Assembly: GCA_017849555.1 (NCBI GenBank)
Contig: JAFIGU010000077.1
Coordinates: 1-64,000, forward strand
Direction of reading: 5' to 3'
Origin: Sphingomonas sp.
GTDB lineage: Bacteria > Pseudomonadota > Alphaproteobacteria > Sphingomonadales > Sphingomonadaceae
DNA length: 64,000 bases
The notes under the pieces were generated by a model. The model did not search any database and was not told where the DNA came from. It worked only from the letters and a program-made list of their open reading frames with translations. Of this stretch, positions 57,755 to 64,000 are shown piece by piece. The position numbers were made by a program, and so were the translations under genes. The stretch's first letter is position 1, and each line of letters opens with the position of its first letter.

Positions 57755-58219
57755 TTACGCAGCCTTGGCTTCGTCGGCCTTGGTATCGACCGCGGCCAAG
57801 GGCGCGCCGGTGCGGATCGCGATGCTCTTCGGCTTCATCGCCTCGGGCACTTCGCGGACCAGATCGATCACCAGCAACCCGTCATTGAGCCGCGCGTCTT
57901 CGACGAAGACGAAATCGGCCAGCTCGAAACGACGCTCGAAGCTGCGGTTGGCGATGCCGACATGCAGGAAATTGGCATTTTCCTGCGGCTCGGCCTTCTT
58001 GCCGGCGACGAGCAGCAGGTTCTGCTGCGCGGTGATCTCGATCTCGTCGCGGCTGAACCCAGCGATCGCCAGCGTGATGCGATAGCGGTCCTCGGCGAGG
58101 CGCTCGAGGTTGAACGGGGGATAATTGTCGGCCGCCGAGCGCGCATTGGTCTCAAGCAGGTCGAACAGGCGATCGAAGCCGATCGTCGAGCGGCGGTAGG
58201 GGGTAAGGTCCAGTCGCAT
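57755..58219 (-). CDS. Small heat-shock protein, Hsp20/IbpA type
   Basis: A 154-residue alpha-crystallin-domain chaperone (about 38-130: YRITLAIAGFSRDEIEITAQQNLLLVAGKK, FLHVGIANRSFERRFELADF). The N-terminus YRRSTIGFDRLFDLLE is the IbpA/IbpB type. Binds unfolding proteins and holds them for DnaK/ClpB. It is preceded by a sigma-32 promoter and a leader that can hide its ribosome site. Confidence 0.96.
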   Translation of the reverse strand: MRLDLTPYRRSTIGFDRLFDLLETNARSAADNYPPFNLERLAEDRYRITLAIAGFSRDEIEITAQQNLLLVAGKKAEPQENANFLHVGIANRSFERRFELADFVFVEDARLNDGLLVIDLVREVPEAMKPKSIAIRTGAPLAAVDTKADEAKAA

Positions 58220-58303
58220 ATCAAATCCTCTTTTGAGCGAGTTGACGACAAGATGCCCGCACGTAGCGCAGCATCCCGCACGGCCCGATCAGTGGCGCCG
58301 TGC
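58220..58303 (-). promoter_or_regulatory. ROSE-like RNA thermometer leader of hsp20
   Basis: The predicted 84-nt leader folds into three hairpins on the minus strand: I, 58303-58278 (7-bp GCACGGC/GCCGTGC); II, 58275-58252 (GATGC/GCATC); III, 58245-58221, in which TCAACTCGCTC pairs with GAGGATTTGA across an AAAA loop. Hairpin III holds the ribosome site AGAGGA, faced by the TCGCT sequence that fits the ROSE consensus U(U/C)GCU with its G-G mismatch. Confidence 0.7.
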
Positions 58304-58310
58304 AACCGAA

Positions 58311-58339
58311 AAGATGGGAGGACGAATGAAGTTTTCAAG
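58311..58339 (-). promoter_or_regulatory. Sigma-32 heat-shock promoter of hsp20
   Basis: Minus-strand CTTGAA (58339-58334), 14-nt spacer, then TCCCATCTT (58319-58311), which closely matches the CTTGAA / CCCCATNT sigma-32 consensus. The start site is expected near 58304. Confidence 0.85.
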
Positions 58340-58363
58340 CAGGTAGGCTGAAAACCTACTTTC

Positions 58364-58392
58364 TTGGTCGAGATTGAAAGCGCCGATACAAC
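58364..58392 (+). promoter_or_regulatory. Possible TonB-receptor promoter
   Basis: TTGGTC and TACAAC with a 17-nt spacer, 36 nt before the ATG at 58428. Weak matches. Confidence 0.35.
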
Positions 58393-58427
58393 ACTGGGCG
58401 ACGAACCCACTCGTCCAGGGAAAGAAC

Positions 58428-60815
58428 ATGTCGATCACGCTCGCATTGCTGGCCGCCGCCGCGCAGGCCGCGCCCGCCGACAATCCGCCCGTTGCGCCCC
58501 CGGCACCGCAGACCAATTCGCAGGCCGCGCCGGACGAACAGGAAGATCCCGGCCGGCTCGGCCCGGCGCAACAGAGCGGGGGCGACATCCTCGTCACCGC
58601 GCGGCGCCGCGCCGAAACGATCCAGAGCGTGCCGATCGCGATGTCGGTGATCGGCGGCAAGGCGGTGTCGGATACCGGCGCCTATAATGTCGGGCGGCTG
58701 ACGCAGCTCCAGCCGTCGCTGCAATTCTATTCGACCAATCCGCGCAACTCGGCCGCCAATATCCGCGGGCTTGGTGCGCCGTTCGGGCTGACCAACGACG
58801 GGATCGAGCAGGGCGTCGGCATCTATGTCGATCAGGTCTATTACAGCCGCATCGCCTCGGCGACGTTCGACTTCACCGATACCGACCGGATCGAGATCCT
58901 GCGCGGGCCGCAGGGCACGCTCTACGGCAAGAACACCACCGCCGGCGCGATCAACATCACCACGCGCAAGCCGAGCTTCGATACCGAGGCGCGCTTCGAG
59001 GTGAGCGGCGGCAATTACGATTTCTTCCAGGCGAAGGGCTCGATCTCCGGCCCGCTGGTCGGCGATGTCGTGGCGGGGCGCTTCTCGGCCTCGTTCACCA
59101 CGCGGCGCGGGACGATCTGGAACACGACGCAGGAGCAATGGCAGAACAGCCAGGACAATCTCAGCCTGCGCGGCCAGATGCTGTTCCGTGCGGCGTCCAA
59201 CCTCGATATCACGCTCTACGCCGATTATAACCGCCAGGCGCCGACCTGCTGCGTGCAATATTATGCGCGCCTCGCGCCGACCCAGCGCCCCGCCAACCGG
59301 CAATATACCGCGCTTGCCGCCGCGGCGGGCTATGCCGTCCCCTCGACCAATGCCTTCGATCGCATCACCGATGTCGATACGCCGCTACGCGCGCGGCAGA
59401 AGCTCGGCGGCGCCTCGATGGTGGCGAATTGGGACCTCGGCCCGGCGACACTGACCTCGGTCACCGCGTGGCGCTTCTGGAACTGGGACCCGTCGAACGA
59501 CCGCGACTTCATCGGGCTGCCGATCACCACCGTGTCGGCCAATCCGTCGCAGCAGGACCAATATAGCCAGGAAATCCGCCTCGGCTCGAACGGCAAGCAT
59601 GCGATCGATTACACGGTCGGGATGTTCTATTTCTATCAGACGATCGATACGCAGGGGCTGCAGGTGCAGGGGCCGGCGGCGAGCGCGTGGCTGCTCAACC
59701 CGACCAGCGCGGCGGCGAAGAACCCGGCGACGCTCAACGGTCTCACCTCGCGCAACACGATCGGCTTCAAGAACACCTCCGCCGCCTTGTTCGGCAAGCT
59801 GACCTGGCATGTCACCGACAAGTTGCAGATCTCGCCGGGCGCGCGGCTCAATTACGACAAGAAGGAAGGTTCCTACGTCTCGATCGTGACCAACGGGCAG
59901 GGCAGCACCAACCTGACGAGCGATCAGCGCGGGGTGCTCGCGCCGCAGAGCTATGCCCCGAAATTCGACAATTGGAATTTCTCGGGCGACATCACGCTCG
60001 CCTATGAATTCTCCCCCGACGTCCACAGCTATGCGACCTATGCGCGCAGCTATAAATCGGGCGGGATCAACCTCTCCGGGCTGCCGCTCGACGCGAACAA
60101 CAATCCGATCCTCTCCACCGCGACGGTGAAGCCGGAGACGGTCAACCATTATGAACTCGGCCTCAAGACCCAGTTGCTCGATCGCCGCGCGACGATCAAC
60201 CTCGCCGCCTTCTGGACCGATATCTACGATTATCAGGCGACGGTGAACAATTTCCAGCTCGCGGTGCTGCGCGGCTATCTCGCCAACGCCGGCAAGGTGC
60301 GGACGCGCGGCATCGAGTTCGATTCGGCGTTCCGCCCGACCAGCGGGCTCAACCTCTACGTCAACGGTGCCTATACCGACGCCAAATATGTCCGCTTCGC
60401 CAATGCGCCGTGCCCGCCCGAGCTGTCGGGCGGCAGCAACAGTCCGCCGTTCTGCGATATTTCCGGCCAGCGGCTGCCGGGTGTGTCGAAATGGGCGTTC
60501 AGCTATGGCGCGGAATATAACTGGCCGGCCGGCGACGGGCAGGTCTATGTCGGCTACGACGGCAGCTATCGCTCGGATTTCTCGTCCAATCCGTCACCCT
60601 CGGCCTATATGAACATCGCGGGCTATTCGCTGTCCAACTTCCGTCTCGGCTATCGCAAGGGCGACAAGCTCAACATCTTCGCCTGGGTGCGCAACGCGTT
60701 CGACCAGAATTATTATGAGCTGCTGACAACGCAATCGGGCAACACCGGGCTGATCGTCGGCCAGCCGGGCGATCCGCGGACCTTTGGCGTGACGCTATCG
60801 TTCGGGATCAACTGA
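58428..60815 (+). CDS. TonB-dependent receptor
   Basis: A 795-residue outer-membrane receptor. N-terminal signal (short, MSITLALLAAAAQAA), a Pro/Gln-rich stretch, TonB box region DILVTARRRAE, plug domain to about 165 (GIYVDQVYYSRI, EILRGPQGTLYGKNTTAGAINI), then a 22-strand barrel ending FGVTLSFGIN. This group (Fe or glycan/phytochemical uptake) is large in sphingomonads and the substrate cannot be assigned. No neighbouring transport or enzyme genes. Confidence 0.9.
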   Translation: MSITLALLAAAAQAAPADNPPVAPPAPQTNSQAAPDEQEDPGRLGPAQQSGGDILVTARRRAETIQSVPIAMSVIGGKAVSDTGAYNVGRLTQLQPSLQFYSTNPRNSAANIRGLGAPFGLTNDGIEQGVGIYVDQVYYSRIASATFDFTDTDRIEILRGPQGTLYGKNTTAGAINITTRKPSFDTEARFEVSGGNYDFFQAKGSISGPLVGDVVAGRFSASFTTRRGTIWNTTQEQWQNSQDNLSLRGQMLFRAASNLDITLYADYNRQAPTCCVQYYARLAPTQRPANRQYTALAAAAGYAVPSTNAFDRITDVDTPLRARQKLGGASMVANWDLGPATLTSVTAWRFWNWDPSNDRDFIGLPITTVSANPSQQDQYSQEIRLGSNGKHAIDYTVGMFYFYQTIDTQGLQVQGPAASAWLLNPTSAAAKNPATLNGLTSRNTIGFKNTSAALFGKLTWHVTDKLQISPGARLNYDKKEGSYVSIVTNGQGSTNLTSDQRGVLAPQSYAPKFDNWNFSGDITLAYEFSPDVHSYATYARSYKSGGINLSGLPLDANNNPILSTATVKPETVNHYELGLKTQLLDRRATINLAAFWTDIYDYQATVNNFQLAVLRGYLANAGKVRTRGIEFDSAFRPTSGLNLYVNGAYTDAKYVRFANAPCPPELSGGSNSPPFCDISGQRLPGVSKWAFSYGAEYNWPAGDGQVYVGYDGSYRSDFSSNPSPSAYMNIAGYSLSNFRLGYRKGDKLNIFAWVRNAFDQNYYELLTTQSGNTGLIVGQPGDPRTFGVTLSFGIN

Positions 60816-60823
60816 ACTTTTTT

Positions 60824-60851
60824 CTCCCCTCCCTTGAACGGGGGAGGGGAG
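60824..60851. repeat. C-rich/G-rich hairpin after the TonB receptor
   Basis: CTCCCCTCCC pairs with GGGAGGGGAG around TTGAACGG; related to the hairpin at 5706-5732. No T-run follows. Confidence 0.55.
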
Positions 60852-60879
60852 GTTATAAATTCCTATTGTCCTGAAACGG

Positions 60880-61060
60880 CAAACGCCCGGATCGGTATTC
60901 CGACCCGGGCGCCTGCGTGACGATCGCTCGTCAGCCCCCTATCCCGTCGCAGCCCGCGCGCTTCTTGCGAAGCGGGGCGGTGACATTCCCCGAACCACGG
61001 CCTTTGCCTGTGTGCCAGTGCGCTATTGCTACTAAGCCACACGGGTCGGTGTCGATGAAA
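60880..61060 (-). ncRNA. Candidate structured small RNA
   Basis: On the minus strand the 362-bp gap contains, 5' to 3': a GTGTG/CACAC stem region (about 61043-61007), a hairpin CGCTTC-GCAA-GAAGCG (60974-60959), a hairpin TGACGA-GCGA-TCGTCA (60933-60918) and a terminator-like 12-bp hairpin (60911-60884) with a T-rich tail TTTGCCGTTT. Both small loops are GNRA tetraloops only on this strand, and the mismatch in the last stem becomes a G-T pair only on this strand. No coding frame is convincing. It matches no RNA family I recognise. Ends are approximate. Confidence 0.55.
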
Positions 61061-61177
61061 ATGAACGCCAGCTAAATAGATTGTCCGCGCCCTGTGACGA
61101 TTCCGCCACAGCGTTGCCCAGGCGCGGCCAGCGCACGGAGGTTGCCAGCCGCGCGCGGCGCCGATAGACGGTGCGGC

Positions 61178-62428
61178 ATGATCCTGTCGCGCTATGAACG
61201 GATGATCGCGCGGCGCTATCTGCTTCCGGGCAAAGGGGAACGCTTCATCGTTCTCGTCGCCGGCTTCAGCCTCGGCGCGGTGATGCTTGGCGTCGCCGCG
61301 CTCGTCATCGTAATGAGCGTGATGAACGGCTTCCGCGCCGAACTGTTCGACAAGATCGTCGGGCTCAACGGCCATGCGGTGGTGCAGGGCATCGACGGGC
61401 GGCTCGCCGACTGGCAGCAGATCGCGCGCTGGGCGAAGGAAACGCCCGGCGTCACCAGCGCCGTCCCGCTGATCGATCAGCCCCTGATGTCGAGCTATAA
61501 CGGCCGGGTCGAGGGCATTTTGGTACGCGGGATGCGCGTATCGGATATCCGCAACAATTCGACGATCGGGCAGAAGGTCGTCGCCGGCTCGCTCGCCGAT
61601 CTGAAGCCGGGCAGCGGCAATGTCGCGATCGGCGCGCGGCTGGCGGAGGCGCTGGGCGCGACCGTCGGGTCGCAGATCACGCTGATCAATCCCTCGGGCC
61701 AGTCGACCCCGTTCGGCACGGTGCCGCGCTACGTGAGCTACAATGTCGCCGCGATCTTCGAGATCGGGGTCTACGACTACGACAAAGCCTATGTGATCAT
61801 GCCGATCGAGGATGCGCAGACGCTGCTGCTGCTCGGCGATACGGTCGGGATGGTCGAATTGCAGACCGATAACCCGGACAAGGTGGCGCAGATCCTCGCC
61901 CCGCTCGCGCAGAAGGTCGGGCGGCTCGGGGTGATCACCGACTGGCGGCAGATGAACGCGCAATTGTTCGATGCGCTCGCGGTCGAGCGGGTGGCGATGT
62001 TCACCGTCTTGTGCATCATCATCCTCGTCGCGGCATTCAATATCGCCAGTTCGCTGATCATGCTGGTCCGCGCCAAGACGCGCGACATCGCGATCCTGCG
62101 CACGATGGGGGCGACGCGCGGCGGGATGATGCGGATCTTCATGACCGTCGGGATCTCGATCGGCGCGCTCGGCATCGTCGCCGGGCTGATCCTCGGTTCG
62201 ATCTTCCTCTTCTATCGTCAGGCGGTGGTGAATTTCGTCCAGCTCGTCACCGGGCAGAATCTGTGGGATCCGTCGATCCGCTATCTCACCGAATTGCCGT
62301 CCAAGCCCGATCCGGTGGAGATCGTCGCGATCGTGCTGATCACCGCGCTGATGACCGTGCTGGCGACGCTCTATCCCGCGTACAAGGCGGCGAGCACCGA
62401 TCCGGTGCAGGTGCTGCGCTATGAGTGA
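61178..62428 (+). CDS. lolC: Lipoprotein-releasing ABC transporter permease LolC/LolE
   Basis: A 416-residue permease with four membrane segments (one near 25-50, three between about 270 and 400) and a large periplasmic domain. [47 protein letters not shown] region and the C-terminal [18 protein letters not shown] are typical. One permease gene only, as in many alphaproteobacteria. Overlaps lolD by 8 nt. Confidence 0.95.
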   Translation: MILSRYERMIARRYLLPGKGERFIVLVAGFSLGAVMLGVAALVIVMSVMNGFRAELFDKIVGLNGHAVVQGIDGRLADWQQIARWAKETPGVTSAVPLIDQPLMSSYNGRVEGILVRGMRVSDIRNNSTIGQKVVAGSLADLKPGSGNVAIGARLAEALGATVGSQITLINPSGQSTPFGTVPRYVSYNVAAIFEIGVYDYDKAYVIMPIEDAQTLLLLGDTVGMVELQTDNPDKVAQILAPLAQKVGRLGVITDWRQMNAQLFDALAVERVAMFTVLCIIILVAAFNIASSLIMLVRAKTRDIAILRTMGATRGGMMRIFMTVGISIGALGIVAGLILGSIFLFYRQAVVNFVQLVTGQNLWDPSIRYLTELPSKPDPVEIVAIVLITALMTVLATLYPAYKAASTDPVQVLRYE

Positions 62429-63095
62429 CGCGGTCCTCGAAACGATCGGTCTCGCCCGCAGCTTCACCCAGGGCGGCGAAACAATCGAGGTATTGCGCGG
62501 GGTTAACCTGGCGGTTGCGCCGGGCGAGATCGTCGCGCTGCTCGGCCCCTCCGGCTCGGGCAAGTCGACCTTGCTCCAGGCGGTCGGGCTGCTCGAAGGC
62601 GGGTTCGAGGGTTCGATCCGCATCGCCGGGGCGGAGGCGGCGCAGCTCGATTCGCATCAACGCACCGTCGTCCGCCGCGACCGGCTCGGTTTCGTCTATC
62701 AGTTCCACCATCTGCTGCCCGATTTCGACGCGCGCGAGAATGTCGTGCTGCCCCAACTGATCCACGGCGCGGGGCAGGCGGAAGCGGAGGCGCGCGCCGA
62801 TGCGTTGCTCGCCGCGCTCGGCCTCGGCCACCGGCTGACGCACCGCCCGAGCCAGCTTTCGGGCGGCGAGCAGCAGCGCGTCGCGGTCGCCCGCGCGCTC
62901 GCCAACCGGCCCGCGTTGGTGCTGGCCGACGAGCCGACGGGCAATCTCGACGAGCAGACCGCCGATGTCGTGCTCGCCGAATTCCTGCGGCTGGTGCGCG
63001 GCGAGGGCTCGGCGGCGCTGGTCGCGACGCATAACGAACGGCTGGCGGCGAAGATGGATCGCGTCGTCCGGCTCCACGACGGGGTATTGCAATGA
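62421..63095 (+). CDS. lolD: Lipoprotein-releasing ABC transporter ATPase LolD
   Basis: A 224-residue ATPase. Walker [10 protein letters not shown] (42-50), signature [16 protein letters not shown], Walker [14 protein letters not shown]. Powers release of outer-membrane lipoproteins from the inner membrane together with the preceding gene. Confidence 0.97.
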   Translation: MSDAVLETIGLARSFTQGGETIEVLRGVNLAVAPGEIVALLGPSGSGKSTLLQAVGLLEGGFEGSIRIAGAEAAQLDSHQRTVVRRDRLGFVYQFHHLLPDFDARENVVLPQLIHGAGQAEAEARADALLAALGLGHRLTHRPSQLSGGEQQRVAVARALANRPALVLADEPTGNLDEQTADVVLAEFLRLVRGEGSAALVATHNERLAAKMDRVVRLHDGVLQ

Positions 63096-63685
63096 ACGTG
63101 TGGCGTGACGCGCCGACCTTGCGGGGGCGGCATGTCACGCTGCGCCCGCTGACGCTCGAGGATCGCGACGCGGTGGTCGCGGCGGCGGCGGACGGCGGTC
63201 TGACCGAATTGTTCTTCACCAACGTTTCCGGGCTCGCCGATCCCGACAAATTCCTGGCGGCGGCGTTCCGCGAGCGCGATTACGGGCGCGCGATGCCCTT
63301 CGCCGTCGAAACCCCCGACGGGCGCGTGGTGGGGCTCACCCGATTGATGCGGATGCACGAGCAGCATCGCCGGGTGGAGATCGGCGGCACCTTCTATGCG
63401 CGCTCGGTCCAGCGCACCGGGGTCAATACCGAGGCGAAGAAGCTGCTGCTGACCCACGCCTTCGAGGTGCTGGGGTGCAATGTCGTGCAGATCCGCACCG
63501 ACTGGTTCAATCGCAATTCGCAGCGCGCGATCGAGCGGCTCGGGGCGAAGCGCGACGGGGTGCTGCGCGCGCATCAAATGCTCGACGGGCGAGTGCGCGA
63601 TCTGGTGGTCTATTCGATCATCGCTTGCGAATGGCCTGGGGTGCGTGTCAATTTGGAACATCTGCTGGCGCGTCATCAGGGGTAA
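63092..63685 (+). CDS. GNAT-family N-acetyltransferase
   Basis: A 197-residue acetyltransferase of the RimJ/RimL type: [20 protein letters not shown] at the start, [31 protein letters not shown] around the acetyl-CoA site, and [22 protein letters not shown]. Substrate unknown. Overlaps lolD by 4 nt. Confidence 0.9.
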   Translation: MNVWRDAPTLRGRHVTLRPLTLEDRDAVVAAAADGGLTELFFTNVSGLADPDKFLAAAFRERDYGRAMPFAVETPDGRVVGLTRLMRMHEQHRRVEIGGTFYARSVQRTGVNTEAKKLLLTHAFEVLGCNVVQIRTDWFNRNSQRAIERLGAKRDGVLRAHQMLDGRVRDLVVYSIIACEWPGVRVNLEHLLARHQG

Positions 63686-63711
63686 TCATCCGGGGTAAAA
63701 GGGGAAGGGCG

Positions 63712-64000
63712 ATGGAGGCGATCACCGATTTCGAGGTCAAGGCGGCGGACGGCGGGACGGCGGCGCTCGATACGTGGCGCGGCAAGGTGCTGCTGATCGT
63801 CAACACCGCGTCCAAATGCGGCTTCACCCCGCAATATGAGGGGCTCGAAGCGCTCCACCGCAAATATGCCGATCGCGGGTTCGAGGTGCTGGCGTTTCCC
63901 TGCAACCAGTTCGGTGCGCAGGAACCGGGCGATGCGGCGGAGATCGCCAATTTCTGCTCGCTGACCTATGACGTGACCTTCCCGGTCTTCGCCAAGATCG
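63712..64000 (+). CDS. Glutathione peroxidase (truncated by window end)
   Basis: The first 96 residues of a thiol peroxidase: VNTASKCGFTPQYEGLEALH with the catalytic Cys36 in place of selenocysteine, and LAFPCNQFGAQEPGDAAEI. The frame is still open at the window edge. AGGGG AAGGG ribosome site lies just before the ATG. Confidence 0.93.
   Translation, partial: MEAITDFEVKAADGGTAALDTWRGKVLLIVNTASKCGFTPQYEGLEALHRKYADRGFEVLAFPCNQFGAQEPGDAAEIANFCSLTYDVTFPVFAKI

Noticed and set aside
60863..61090. Noncoding gap considered as tmRNA, RNase P RNA, 6S RNA or a cobalamin riboswitch
   Set aside because: None of the conserved cores of these RNAs (tag reading frame, GAGGAAAGUC box, B12 box) could be found.

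Overview
The window is GC-rich, densely packed chromosomal DNA. Gene content and order point to an alphaproteobacterium of the order Sphingomonadales, most likely Sphingomonas or a close relative. The main reasons are the trpF-trpB-trpA-accD-folC order, a fused ispDF, a eukaryote-like NADP isocitrate dehydrogenase, a cysteine-free L31, an HdaA-ppk1-ppx cluster, and a bamA-skp-fabZ cluster that lacks the lpxD/lpxA/lpxB genes usually found there. The last point fits bacteria that use glycosphingolipids instead of LPS. The species call is inference; no rRNA is present.

Layout. 0.2-5.7 kb: a secreted protein, HdaA, polyphosphate kinase and exopolyphosphatase, all overlapping in one operon. 5.7-10.8 kb: I78-type inhibitor lipoprotein, RNase D, AspRS, a PPK2 kinase and a beta carbonic anhydrase. 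10.8-18.9 kb: lipA-ratA, a CinA-type amidase, ispDF, an MHS transporter, rsmD-rluB, a stand-alone receiver protein and a small hypothetical. 18.9-25.3 kb: the tryptophan/fatty-acid/folate operon (trpF, trpB, trpA, accD, folC), then lapA-pyrF. 25.4-37.6 kb: accessory genes. These are a DUF3376 patatin-like protein with an EEP hydrolase, a methylsuccinyl-CoA-dehydrogenase-like enzyme with a CoA-transferase, a TetR regulator, tRNA-Thr, a DUF429/MmcQ/serine-hydrolase cluster, rarA, and a PadR-DUF2218 pair. 37.6-45.3 kb: a glycosyltransferase, a CPA2 antiporter, a flavoprotein, icd, and psd-pssA. 45.5-57.6 kb: the large conserved cluster rpsB-tsf-pyrH-frr-uppS-cdsA-dxr-rseP-bamA-skp-fabZ-rpmE, covering translation, isoprenoids, phospholipids and outer-membrane assembly. 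57.7-64 kb: a small heat-shock protein, a TonB-dependent receptor, lolC-lolD, a GNAT protein and a truncated glutathione peroxidase.

Non-coding content is unusually rich. Four families of palindromic repeats, at least 18 copies or half-copies, fill intergenic gaps. One gene (serine hydrolase) takes its start codon from a repeat, and trpF takes its last codons from the arm of a nested inverted-repeat element of about 270 bp. The hsp20 gene has a textbook sigma-32 promoter followed by a three-hairpin leader that resembles a ROSE RNA thermometer. A minus-strand structured RNA candidate lies between the TonB receptor and lolC. Several genes have a -10 box only 6-9 nt before the ATG, predicting leaderless mRNAs.

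No CRISPR array, prophage, transposase or integrase was found. The most interesting leads are the hsp20 leader, the minus-strand RNA at 60.9 kb, the nested inverted repeat at 23.15-23.42 kb, and the methylsuccinyl-CoA dehydrogenase/CoA-transferase pair.
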